DNA of 64,000 nucleotides from Actinomadura sp. K4S16 (GTDB lineage Bacteria > Actinomycetota > Actinomycetes > Streptosporangiales > Streptosporangiaceae). Below are positions 55,944 through 63,999 of the stretch, piece by piece. Under the pieces are notes generated by a model. It did no database searches and was not told where the DNA came from. It saw only the letters and a list, made by a program, of their open reading frames with translations. The stretch spans positions 558,001 to 622,000 of the forward strand of contig NZ_BDDE01000010.1 of NCBI RefSeq assembly GCF_008327685.1, given 5' to 3'. Both the position numbers and the translations under genes were made by a program. The stretch's first letter is position 1. Each line of letters begins with the position of its first letter.

Positions 55944-56528
55944 ATGCAGCGCACCGGCCTATCGGGGCTGGAGGTCTTCCTGGGCGGCACCGATCCATCG
56001 CGACTGCACGACTGGGCCTCCGACGGATACCGCTCAGGCGAGGAATACCTTTTCTGGTCCCGCAAGGTCTGCGGTCTAGCGTGCCTGCAGTCGCTGCTCC
56101 AGGGCTGGACCGACATCAGGCTGCCGATGGGCGAACTCCTCGCGCTGGCCCTCGACTGGGGCTGCTACGTGGTGGAGCCCTCCGGCAAGGTGCAGGGGCT
56201 CATCTACCGGCCGTTCATGGCCTGGGTCAGCTCACAGTTCGGATTCCACTGCGAACTGGTCGAGCGCACGCCCATTTACATATCCAGCCAAAAAGTGCAA
56301 CCCGGGCAGGTCATGATCGCGTCAGTATCACCCGAGATTCGCGACCCGAACACCCACGCGCCCCAACGTGGGGGCCACCTCGTGCTGGTCTATGCGGTCG
56401 AAGACGATGTGGTGCGGTTCCATAATCCGTCGGGCTATTCACACAATTCAGACTCCGCGTCATTGCCGATGCAGGTGTTCGAGCGGTTTCACGCGAACCG
56501 CGGAATCCTGATCGGAGGGACATCGTGA
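55944..56528 (+). CDS. C39-like cysteine peptidase-fold protein linked to vanHAX
   Basis: About 194 residues, with no signal peptide or membrane segment. The papain-like triad of the C39 fold is visible: Cys43 in RKVCGLACLQSLL, His145 in RGGHLVLVYAVE and Asn161 in FHNPSG. This resembles bacteriocin-processing C39 peptidases and other papain-like hydrolases, but no exporter is fused or adjacent. The ATG at 55944 has GAGGT nearby; a start further upstream inside the vanX 3' end is also open. The stop overlaps the MurG-like start by 4 bases, and the gene follows vanX by 58 bases, so it belongs to the van transcript. The substrate is unknown; a wall precursor peptide is one possibility. Confidence 0.72.
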   Translation: MQRTGLSGLEVFLGGTDPSRLHDWASDGYRSGEEYLFWSRKVCGLACLQSLLQGWTDIRLPMGELLALALDWGCYVVEPSGKVQGLIYRPFMAWVSSQFGFHCELVERTPIYISSQKVQPGQVMIASVSPEIRDPNTHAPQRGGHLVLVYAVEDDVVRFHNPSGYSHNSDSASLPMQVFERFHANRGILIGGTS

Positions 56529-57658
56529 TGCCGGGCGAGCCGCCACCGCGCGTCGTCGTCGCCGGCGGCCATTCGGCAGGGCACATCGAGCCCGCGATGA
56601 ACTTCGCCGACGCCCTGCGCCGTCTGGAGCCCACGGCCGAGATCACCGCCCTCGGCACCGTCCGCGGTCTGGACACCACGCTCGTTCCCGCCCGCGGCTA
56701 CCCGCTCGAACTCATCCCACCGGCGCCGCTGCCGCGCAAACTGAACCGGGCCCTGCTGCAGACGCCGGGCAGGCTCCGCGACTCGGTGCGGGCGGCCGAG
56801 ATCGTGCTCGACCGCGTCCGGGCCGAGGTCGTGGTGGGCTTCGGTGGCTACGTGGCCATGCCGGCCTACCTTGCCGCCCACAGGCAGGGCCTGCCGATCG
56901 TCGTCCACGAGGCGAACGCCCGGCCCGGAGTGGCCAACCGGCTGGCGGCCCGGATGACGACGCACGTGTTCACCGCCGCGCCGAGTGTCCGGCTGGCGCA
57001 CGCCACCGCCATCGGGATTCCGCTGCGGCCGGCGATCACCGGGCTCGACCGGCCCGTGCTGCGCGACGCCGCCCGGCGGCGGTTCGGGCTGCGACCCGAC
57101 GGGCCGGTACTGATGGTCACCGGCGGCTCACAGGGCGCCCATTCGATCAACGCCGCGGTGTCCGGCGCGGCTGCGGCGTTGCGGGCGACCGGTGTACAGG
57201 TGCTGCACATCACCGGGCCGCAGCACGTGGTCGGAGCGCCGGACCGCGACCCCGCCGATCCGCCCTACGTCGTCGTACCCTTCGTAGACGAGATGCAGTA
57301 CGCCTACGCAGCGGCCGACTTCGTGATCTGCCGCTCGGGAGCGATGACGTGCGCCGAACTGGCCGCCGTCGGTCTGCCGGCCGCGTACGTCCCGCTACCG
57401 CTGCGCGGCGGTGAGCAGCGGCTGAACGCCGAGCCGGTCGTCGCGGCCGGTGGGGCACTGCTCGTCGACGACGGCGACCTCGATCCGGCTTGGATCGAGA
57501 CCACCCTGATCCCGGTGCTCACCGATCCCGAACGGATCGCGGCGATGTCGACCCACGCGTCGGCGGCCGGCACACCGGACGCGGACCTCATCCTGGCCCG
57601 GCGCGTGCTCGCCGCTGTCGCGGAGCAACGAAGTACCGCCTCACGAGGCTTGGAGTGA
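56525..57658 (+). CDS. MurG-like UDP-GlcNAc:lipid I glycosyltransferase paralogue
   Basis: A 377-residue GT-B glycosyltransferase of the MurG family, which adds GlcNAc to lipid I at the inner membrane face. Conserved elements are GFGGYVAMPAYLAA, VVHEANARPGVANRLAAR, TGGSQGAHSIN, SGAMTCAELAAVGLPAAYVPLPL and the UDP-sugar contact GEQRLNAEP. The first glycine loop reads AGGHSAGHIEP, where actinobacterial MurG usually has GGGTAGHIEP, so one Gly is replaced by His. GGAGGG lies five bases before the GTG start (ATG at 56528 is an alternative). The normal murG should lie in the dcw cluster beyond the left edge, so this is probably a second copy dedicated to the van pathway. Confidence 0.82.
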   Translation: MMPGEPPPRVVVAGGHSAGHIEPAMNFADALRRLEPTAEITALGTVRGLDTTLVPARGYPLELIPPAPLPRKLNRALLQTPGRLRDSVRAAEIVLDRVRAEVVVGFGGYVAMPAYLAAHRQGLPIVVHEANARPGVANRLAARMTTHVFTAAPSVRLAHATAIGIPLRPAITGLDRPVLRDAARRRFGLRPDGPVLMVTGGSQGAHSINAAVSGAAAALRATGVQVLHITGPQHVVGAPDRDPADPPYVVVPFVDEMQYAYAAADFVICRSGAMTCAELAAVGLPAAYVPLPLRGGEQRLNAEPVVAAGGALLVDDGDLDPAWIETTLIPVLTDPERIAAMSTHASAAGTPDADLILARRVLAAVAEQRSTASRGLE

Positions 57659-57680
57659 ACCGTGCGGATACGGCTCGTCG

Positions 57681-59522
57681 TCACGGGTCGAGGGTGTCGA
57701 CGGCGGCGGTGGTGGCGCCGCCGGAGAGGGTGGGGAAGCCGGGGCCGCGGTCGAAGAACGGGGTCGGGCCGCGCTCCACGCGCAGGCGCGCCCGCAGGGT
57801 CTCGGTCGCCTCGGCGTCCACCGCTCCATCCGCCAGGACGACGCCGTAGTCCTCGCGGGCGCCTTCCAGGGAGACCTTGCCGTCGCGGACGTCGGCGGCC
57901 ACGCGGGACGGGTCGCGGTTCAGCGGGTCGCCCCAGCCGCCCCCGCCGGTGGTGCGGATGCGGATGACCTGCCCGGCGCGGACGGGCCGGTCGTCCACCA
58001 GGCCGTCCATCTCCTCGCCGTCGATGTCGACGCGGAACGGGCGTCCCGCGCGGCCGCCGTTGACGCCCCAGCACGACAGGATGGAGCGGTCGGCGATCGA
58101 CATGTAGTGGGCGTCGCGGAGCATCCGGATGTGCTTGTCGTAGCCGAGGCCGCCGCGGTACTCCCCCGGCCCGCCGGAGTCGACGGCGAGGCCGAGGCGT
58201 TCGACGACGAACGGCCAGCGCGCCTCGGCGAACTCGGCGGGGATGTTGCGGGAGTCGGGGACGACGTGGATGGTGTCCTCGCCGTCGGCGTAGTAGCGGC
58301 CGCCCGAGCCGCCGCCGAGGACCTCGCGCATCAGGTAGGGGCCGCGGTCGTCCTCGCCGTAGACGCCCGTGTAGCGGATCGTCTCCTGGTCGGCCGGCAT
58401 CCGCCCGCCCGTCGCCTTGGCCAGCACGCCCGCGAGGACGCCGAGCAGCCGCAGGATGACGAACGTGCGGGCGTTGGTCGGGGCGGGGAACACGGGCGTG
58501 AGCAGCGTGCCCTTCTCCGGGAACCGCATCTCGATCAGCGGCACCACGCCCTCGTTCACGTCGAGTTCGGCGGCCCGCTCGGGGGTGTCGGCGAGGTTGC
58601 GCAGGACGGGCGCCAGCCACTTCTTCAGGAACACCCCGTCGGAGTAGTCGCCCGCGTGGTTGATGGGCCCCCTGGCCTGCGGGGACGTCCCGGTGAAGTC
58701 GATGGTCAGCGGGACGGCGGCCGCCTTGTCGACGGTCAGCGTGATGCGCTGCGCGTGCAGGCGGGGCGGGTCGACGCCGTCGTGCTCGGCGTAGTCCTCC
58801 CACACGAACGTCCCGTCCGGGATCTTGGCGAGCAGCTCGCGGCGGAACGTCTCGGTGGTCCGGTCGATGATGGCGTCGAAGCACGCCTCCACGTCGGCGC
58901 GGCCGTAGCGGGCGAACAGCTCGCCGAGGCGGCGGGCGCCCATCAGGCAGGCCGAGCACTCGGCGTCCAGGTCGCCGGCGAGCGAGTCGGGCATCCGCGA
59001 GTTGCGGGTCATGATGGTCAGCGCCGCCCGGTTCGGCACGCCGCGGTCCCACAGCTTGATCGGCGGGACCATGAGGCCCTCCTCGAACGCGCTGCGGGCG
59101 TGGCTCGGCATCGATCCGGGGACGGCGCCGCCGATGTCGTCGTGGTGGCCGAACGCCTGGACGAACGCGACCACCTCGTCCTCGTGGAACACCGGGACCG
59201 TCACGCACAGGTCCGGCAGGTGCCCGATGCCGCCTTCGGACAGGTACACGTCGTTGTGGAAGAAGACGTCGCCGGGCCGCATCTCCTCCGGCGGGAAGTC
59301 GCGGGCGACCGGCTGGACGAGCGCCGAGTACGACCGCCCGGTCAGCTTGCGCAGGCGCCGGTCGTGGATCCCGGCGCGGAAGTCGTGCGCGTCGCGGATC
59401 ATCGGCGAGCGGGCGGTGCGGGCGATGGCCGTCTCGACCTCGCGCTCCACCGACGCCAGCGTCCCTTCGACGATCTCCAGCAGGATCGGGTCCGTCACGG
59501 GTGCGGTAAGAGGGCCGGTCAT
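57681..59522 (-). CDS. hyuB: Hydantoinase B / oxoprolinase family protein (HyuB)
   Basis: A 613-residue beta subunit. It opens with DPILLEIVEGTLASVEREVETAI and holds MRPGDVFFHNDVYLSEGGIGHL, AFGHHDDIGGAVPGSMP, IDFTGTSPQARGPINHAGDYS and the C-terminal RTTGGGGWGDPLNRDP. It partners HyuA in ATP-dependent opening of hydantoins, 5-oxoproline or related rings, or in acetone/acetophenone carboxylases. The specific substrate is not known. It overlaps the hyuA stop by 4 bases and converges with the MurG-like gene across 22 bases. Confidence 0.92.
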   Translation of the reverse strand: MTGPLTAPVTDPILLEIVEGTLASVEREVETAIARTARSPMIRDAHDFRAGIHDRRLRKLTGRSYSALVQPVARDFPPEEMRPGDVFFHNDVYLSEGGIGHLPDLCVTVPVFHEDEVVAFVQAFGHHDDIGGAVPGSMPSHARSAFEEGLMVPPIKLWDRGVPNRAALTIMTRNSRMPDSLAGDLDAECSACLMGARRLGELFARYGRADVEACFDAIIDRTTETFRRELLAKIPDGTFVWEDYAEHDGVDPPRLHAQRITLTVDKAAAVPLTIDFTGTSPQARGPINHAGDYSDGVFLKKWLAPVLRNLADTPERAAELDVNEGVVPLIEMRFPEKGTLLTPVFPAPTNARTFVILRLLGVLAGVLAKATGGRMPADQETIRYTGVYGEDDRGPYLMREVLGGGSGGRYYADGEDTIHVVPDSRNIPAEFAEARWPFVVERLGLAVDSGGPGEYRGGLGYDKHIRMLRDAHYMSIADRSILSCWGVNGGRAGRPFRVDIDGEEMDGLVDDRPVRAGQVIRIRTTGGGGWGDPLNRDPSRVAADVRDGKVSLEGAREDYGVVLADGAVDAEATETLRARLRVERGPTPFFDRGPGFPTLSGGATTAAVDTLDP

Positions 59523-61558
59523 CGCGTCACCACCAGGTTGCCGTGGCCGTCGAGGGTCGCCGTGAAGCCGGGGTGCAGCGGAAGCGTCGAGCCGAACTCC
59601 TCGATGACGGCCGGGCCTTCGACGGTGTCGCCGGGCGCGAGTTTCTCGCGCCGGTAGACGGCCGACTCCTCCCACGCGTCGAAGTAGACCGTCCGGGTTC
59701 CGGTGCGGGCCCGGGACGCGTCGCCGTCCCCGGGCGGGCGCTCGGTCAGGCGCGGCCGTTCGATGGGGCCGATGCCGGAGACCCGCAGGTTGACCCATTC
59801 GACCGGGTGGCGCGGGTCGTCCCGGTAGCAGTAGCCGTAGAGGGCCTCGTGCGCGTCGTGGAACCGGCGGACGACCTCGGCGCGCAGCTCCCCGTCCGGC
59901 GGTCCGGCGGGCGCGGCGACCCGCACCTCGAACGCCTGGCCGTAGTAGCGCAGGTCGGCGGAGCGGGCGAAGCGGCGGCGGTCCTCGGGGAACCCCTCGC
60001 GGGCCAGCGCCTCGGCGGCCTCGGCTTCGAGGTCGGCGTAGACCTCGGCGAGGAGCGCGGGGTCGAGCTCGGCGTCGCCGACCACGCGGGTCCGGACGTA
60101 GTCGTTCTTCACGTCCACCGTGAGCAGCCCGAACGCCGACAGGTTGCCGGGGTTCTCCGGGACGACGGCGGCGGGCAGGCCGAGGACGTCGAGCAGCCGG
60201 CACGCCAGCAGGGGGCCGGAGCCGCCGAACGCGACGAGCGGGTAGTCGCGCACGTCCAGGCCGCGCTTCACGGTGATCTGCCGGATGGCGTTGGCCTGGT
60301 TCCACGCGGAGATCTCCAGGATCCCGGCGGCGGCCCGCTCGACCGGCAGGCCGAGCTCCGCGGCGAGCGCCTCCAGGCCCCGGCGGGCGGCGGCCACGTC
60401 CAGCGGCACCTCGCCGCCCAGCAGGTGCGGCGGGATGCGGCCGAGGACGGCGTGCGCGTCGGTCACCGTGACCTCGGCGCCGCCGCGCCCGTAGCAGAGC
60501 GGCCCGGGATCGGCCCCGGCGCTGCGCGGCCCGACCTTCAGCGCGCCCTCCGGCGAGCGCCACGCGACCGACCCGCCGCCCGCGCCGACGGTCACGATGT
60601 CGATCATCGGGATCTTGACGGGGTGGCGGCCGATGGAGCCCTCGGTGGTGAGGGTCGGCTCGCCGTCCAGGACCACCGCGACGTCGGTGGACGTCCCGCC
60701 GCCGTCCAGCGTCACGACCGAGCCGTGCCCGCTGCGCGAGACGACGAACGCCGCGCCGAGCGCCCCGGCCGCCGGGCCGGACAGGACGGTCGTGATCGGC
60801 TGCCGCGCCACCTCGTCCGCCGACAGCACGCCGCCGTTGCTCTTCATCACCAGCAGCCGCGCCGCGACGCGCTCGGCGATCCGCGCGAGGTAGCCGTTCA
60901 TCGCGGGCTTGACGGCGGCGTCGACGAGCGTCGTCACCGACCGCTCGTACTCGCGGTACTCGCGCAGCACCTCGCACGACAGCGACACGACCGCGTCCGG
61001 GTGCTCGCGGGCCAGCACGTCCCGCATCGCCAGCTCGTGCGACGGGTCGGCGTAGGAGTGCAGGAAGCACACCCCGATCGCGAGGATCCCCTGGTCGCGG
61101 AACCAGCGGGCCGCCGCGACCGCCGACTCCTCGTCGAACGGGCGCAGCTCGGCGCCGGTGTGGTCGAGCCGCCCGCCGACCGCCCGCACGCGGTGCGCGG
61201 GGACGATCCGCGGCGGCTTCACCCAGAAGTAGCTGTTGCCGTAGCCGTCCGGGACGCTCTGCCTGGCGATCTCCAGGACCGACTCGAAGCCCTCGGTCGT
61301 GACGAACCCGAGGTCGTCGATCCGGTCCTCCAGGAGCCGGTTCGTCGCGACCGTCGTGCCGTGCGACAGCGCCGCGACGTCCTGCGGCCCCGCGCCGGTC
61401 AGCCGGAGGATCTTGGCGACGCCGTCGGCGAACCCCTCGGCCGGGTCGGCGGGCGTCGAGGGCGTCTTCGTGGTGACGAGGGTCCCGTCGCCGTCCAGGG
61501 CGACGACGTCGGTGAACGTCCCGCCCGTGTCGATGCCGATCCGCAACCGCGTCACCAC
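59519..61558 (-). CDS. hyuA: Hydantoinase A / oxoprolinase family protein (HyuA)
   Basis: A 679-residue alpha subunit with an actin-like ATPase fold. The N-terminal phosphate loop is RIGIDTGGTFTDVVALD, then ALSHGTTVATNRLLED. The second loop is VTLDGGGTSTDVAVV, followed by DIVTVGAGGGSVAW. It is the first gene of a two-gene operon with hyuB, and its GTG start lies 178 bases from the divergent FKBP gene. Confidence 0.92.
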   Translation of the reverse strand: MVTRLRIGIDTGGTFTDVVALDGDGTLVTTKTPSTPADPAEGFADGVAKILRLTGAGPQDVAALSHGTTVATNRLLEDRIDDLGFVTTEGFESVLEIARQSVPDGYGNSYFWVKPPRIVPAHRVRAVGGRLDHTGAELRPFDEESAVAAARWFRDQGILAIGVCFLHSYADPSHELAMRDVLAREHPDAVVSLSCEVLREYREYERSVTTLVDAAVKPAMNGYLARIAERVAARLLVMKSNGGVLSADEVARQPITTVLSGPAAGALGAAFVVSRSGHGSVVTLDGGGTSTDVAVVLDGEPTLTTEGSIGRHPVKIPMIDIVTVGAGGGSVAWRSPEGALKVGPRSAGADPGPLCYGRGGAEVTVTDAHAVLGRIPPHLLGGEVPLDVAAARRGLEALAAELGLPVERAAAGILEISAWNQANAIRQITVKRGLDVRDYPLVAFGGSGPLLACRLLDVLGLPAAVVPENPGNLSAFGLLTVDVKNDYVRTRVVGDAELDPALLAEVYADLEAEAAEALAREGFPEDRRRFARSADLRYYGQAFEVRVAAPAGPPDGELRAEVVRRFHDAHEALYGYCYRDDPRHPVEWVNLRVSGIGPIERPRLTERPPGDGDASRARTGTRTVYFDAWEESAVYRREKLAPGDTVEGPAVIEEFGSTLPLHPGFTATLDGHGNLVVTR

Positions 61559-61736
61559 AGGCCCCGCCTCACCAGGAACACCGCCTCACCATGGTCATAG
61601 GGTCTACCGGACGCCGCCCACCTGCGAAACCGTCGCAATCTGCCAACGGAAGGGCCGTTCTTTCGTGACCCGCGTGCGGATAGGCTGAGCAGCTCTGTTC
61701 TGTCCTTGCATCCGACGAGACCGCTGGAGCCCGTTC

Positions 61737-62111
61737 ATGGCGCTTGAACGCCCCGAGATCGACTTCCCCGAGGGCCAGCCGCCCGCCTACCTCGACATCA
61801 CCGACATCACCGAGGGCGACGGCCCCGAGGCCGTCAAGGGCTCGCAGGTGTCGATGCACTACGTCGGCGTGTCGTGGTCGACCGGCGAGGAGTTCGACGC
61901 GTCCTGGAACCGCGGCGGCACGCTGGACTTCGAGCTCGGCTCCGGCCGCGTCATCAAGGGCTGGGACATGGGCATCGCCGGCATGAAGGTCGGCGGGCGC
62001 CGCAAGCTCGTCATCCCGCCGCACCTCGCCTACGGCGACCGCAGCCCGAGCCCCGCCATCAAGCCCGGCGAGACGCTCATCTTCGTCGTCGACCTCGTGG
62101 CCGTCAGCTAG
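61737..62111 (+). CDS. FKBP-type peptidyl-prolyl isomerase
   Basis: A 124-residue single-domain FKBP without signal peptide. It has VSMHYVGVSWSTGEEFDASW, LGSGRVIKGWDMGIAGMKVGG and RKLVIPPHLAYGDRSP, with the hydrophobic pocket residues of active isomerases. The role is cytoplasmic protein folding. The start at 61737 matches the family. A terminator-like hairpin follows at 62152. Confidence 0.92.
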   Translation: MALERPEIDFPEGQPPAYLDITDITEGDGPEAVKGSQVSMHYVGVSWSTGEEFDASWNRGGTLDFELGSGRVIKGWDMGIAGMKVGGRRKLVIPPHLAYGDRSPSPAIKPGETLIFVVDLVAVS

Positions 62112-62151
62112 CACGCGGCCACCGGTCGGCGGTCGGCCGACCGGATCGAAC

Positions 62152-62187
62152 GGCGGGTGTCCTGGGAAGTCTCCCGGGGCGCCCGCC
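62152..62187. terminator. Bidirectional terminator hairpin between convergent genes
   Basis: An outer stem GGCGGG/CCCGCC and an inner stem CCTGGGA/TCCCGGG are separated by a symmetric three-base internal loop, with an AGTC tip. It lies between the convergent FKBP and CoxG-like genes. Confidence 0.65.
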
Positions 62188-62249
62188 GTCGCCGTTTCCA
62201 GGGGTGGTCGTCCGACCTTCCCGGGTTCGCGAGGCCTTCGCGGCGCGTC

Positions 62250-62912
62250 TCAGCGGGAGCGGCGGCCGATGAGGTAGCCGACCGCCACGCCCGCGAGGGC
62301 GACCGCTCCGCCGGTGCCGAACGCGGCGGCCATCGGGAGCCAGGCCCCCGAGGGCGCCGGCTCGGCCGCGACGCGTCCCGGGTACACGGCGCGTCCCGGA
62401 GTCGCAGTCCCGGCGGCGGACGGCGCGGGGGCCACGGGCGCCGGTTCCCCGGCGGGTACCGGGGACGGGGCCGCGAGCGCGATGAGGTCGCGTTCGACGG
62501 CGGAGAAGAACTCGCCCGCGGTGCGCTTGGCGACGCTGCCGAGCATCCGCTGCCCGACGCCGCCGACCATCCCGCCGACGACCGCGTCCGCGTCGTAGTC
62601 GATCCGGGTGGTGCCGTCGCCGTCCGTCAGCCGGACGCGGACCGTGGCGTCCACCGTGCCGGGCGCGCCCTGGCCGCGGGCGCGCAGCACGAACGAGCGC
62701 GGCGGGTCGGGGTCGGCAAGCTCGACCTGCCCCACGTAGGTGCCCTGGATCGACGCGACGCCCGCCGTGACCGTCATGCGGTAGGTGCCGTCCCCCGTCT
62801 CCTCCAGGGAACGGCACCCGGGAATCGTCCTCGCCAGCACGGCCGGGTCCTGGAGCGCGTCCCAGACGCGGTCGAGCGGCGCGGCGACGCTGGCACTGCC
62901 GGTGAGCTGCAT
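62250..62912 (-). CDS. SRPBCC / CoxG-like protein with C-terminal membrane anchor
   Basis: 220 residues. Residues 1-145 form a CoxG-type SRPBCC domain (MQLTGSASVAAPLDRVWDAL, TIPGCRSLEETGDGTYRM, VDATVRVRLTDGDGTTRIDYDADA). A Pro/Ala-rich linker and one C-terminal membrane helix (FGTGGAVALAGVAVGYLIG) end in RRSR. CoxG proteins help load carbon monoxide dehydrogenase onto membranes, but no cox genes are nearby, so the client here is unknown. Confidence 0.85.
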   Translation of the reverse strand: MQLTGSASVAAPLDRVWDALQDPAVLARTIPGCRSLEETGDGTYRMTVTAGVASIQGTYVGQVELADPDPPRSFVLRARGQGAPGTVDATVRVRLTDGDGTTRIDYDADAVVGGMVGGVGQRMLGSVAKRTAGEFFSAVERDLIALAAPSPVPAGEPAPVAPAPSAAGTATPGRAVYPGRVAAEPAPSGAWLPMAAAFGTGGAVALAGVAVGYLIGRRSR

Positions 62913-63100
62913 GACCCGACTTTAGAGAACCCGGCCCCCTCGCCGAACGGCAACTTCTGCCGAGTACACGCCGAGGATTGGTGAGATGCACTCCCCCGAC
63001 GCCTGGGAATGGTCAGATATGTCCGGCAGGTTCCGCGCTGGGGCGAACCTGGACCGCCCCTCGCGCGTCAACCGATGCGGACCACTGCACCCCAAAGAGC

Positions 63101-63139
63101 TTCAGAACCCCCCAGAGAACTTCAGACCCCCCAGCGAAC
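63101..63139. repeat. 20-bp tandem repeat upstream of the polysaccharide deacetylase
   Basis: TTCAGAACCCCCCAGAGAAC (63101-63120) is followed directly by TTCAGACCCCCCAGCGAAC, with one deletion and one substitution. It lies in the leader about 15 bases before the chosen start. Confidence 0.65.
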
Positions 63140-63153
63140 GGAGTACGCGGTCG

Positions 63154-63999
63154 ATGCCAGGAAAGACGCCCGTGATCGCCATGGTCGCCGCCGGAGTGTT
63201 CGGCGTGGCCGCGGGCGGCTGGCCCGTCGTGACCTCCGGGTTGGGCGGCGACTCAGGCCCGTCCATGCGGACTCAGCTCGCGTCCGTGCTCGACGACCAG
63301 CGGTGGGCGACGCCCAAGCCGGGGTCGTGGACGATGCCGAAGCCCGCCGCCAACGGCCTGCCGCCCGTCATCAACCACATCGAGACGCAGGAGCGCGTCG
63401 TCTTCCTGACCATCGACGACGGCTACACCTACGACTCGGAGTTCGTGAACCTCGTCCGCAAGGAGAAGGTCCCCATCCTGACGTTCCTGACCTCCACCTA
63501 CATCAAGGGGCAGGGACAGTACTTCTGGGCCATGCGCAACGCCGGGTCGCAGATGGAGAACCACACCGTCACCCACCCCAACATGGCGACGCTCAGCGCC
63601 GAGTCGCAGAAGAAGGAGATCTGCGACTCCTCCGACGCCATCCAGAAGCAGTACGGGCGCCGCCCCCAGGTCTTCCGCCCTCCGTTCGGCAGCTACAACC
63701 AGACCACCCTGCAGGCGGCGAAGGACTGCGGCATCAAGTCGGTGCTGCTGTGGTCGGCGGAGTTCTACAACGGCACCTCCGGGCCCGGCGTCGGCTACAA
63801 CGGCTTCGCGCGCGGCGACGGAGGCAAGGGGTTCAAGCCCGGCGACATCATCCTCATGCACTACCGCAAGGGCCTCGCCCAGGAGTTCCAGATGATCCTC
63901 GGCTGGATCAGGCAGGCCGGGTTCCGGCCCGCCGCGGTCGAGAACTACCTGCCGCGCTCCCTCGGCGGAAACGCCCCTGACCAGCCGTCCCACGCCTGA
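63154..63999 (+). CDS. Polysaccharide deacetylase (NodB homology domain)
   Basis: About 281 residues. An N-terminal membrane or signal segment (TPVIAMVAAGVFGVAAGGWPVV) places the enzyme outside the membrane. The NodB domain shows the metal/catalytic motif VVFLTIDDGYTY (Asp pair), HTVTHPNM (two His), RPPFGSYN and the late ILMHYRKG His. A likely role is deacetylation of peptidoglycan or another wall glycan. The start at 63154 is placed just before the signal segment; in-frame codons back to 62986 are low-complexity and include the tandem repeat. Confidence 0.88.
   Translation: MPGKTPVIAMVAAGVFGVAAGGWPVVTSGLGGDSGPSMRTQLASVLDDQRWATPKPGSWTMPKPAANGLPPVINHIETQERVVFLTIDDGYTYDSEFVNLVRKEKVPILTFLTSTYIKGQGQYFWAMRNAGSQMENHTVTHPNMATLSAESQKKEICDSSDAIQKQYGRRPQVFRPPFGSYNQTTLQAAKDCGIKSVLLWSAEFYNGTSGPGVGYNGFARGDGGKGFKPGDIILMHYRKGLAQEFQMILGWIRQAGFRPAAVENYLPRSLGGNAPDQPSHA

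Noticed and set aside
53126..57658. Part of a glycopeptide antibiotic biosynthetic cluster
   Set aside because: No NRPS, oxygenase cross-linking, halogenase, sugar transfer or transport genes for a glycopeptide are in the window. The flanks are urease remnants and hyuAB.
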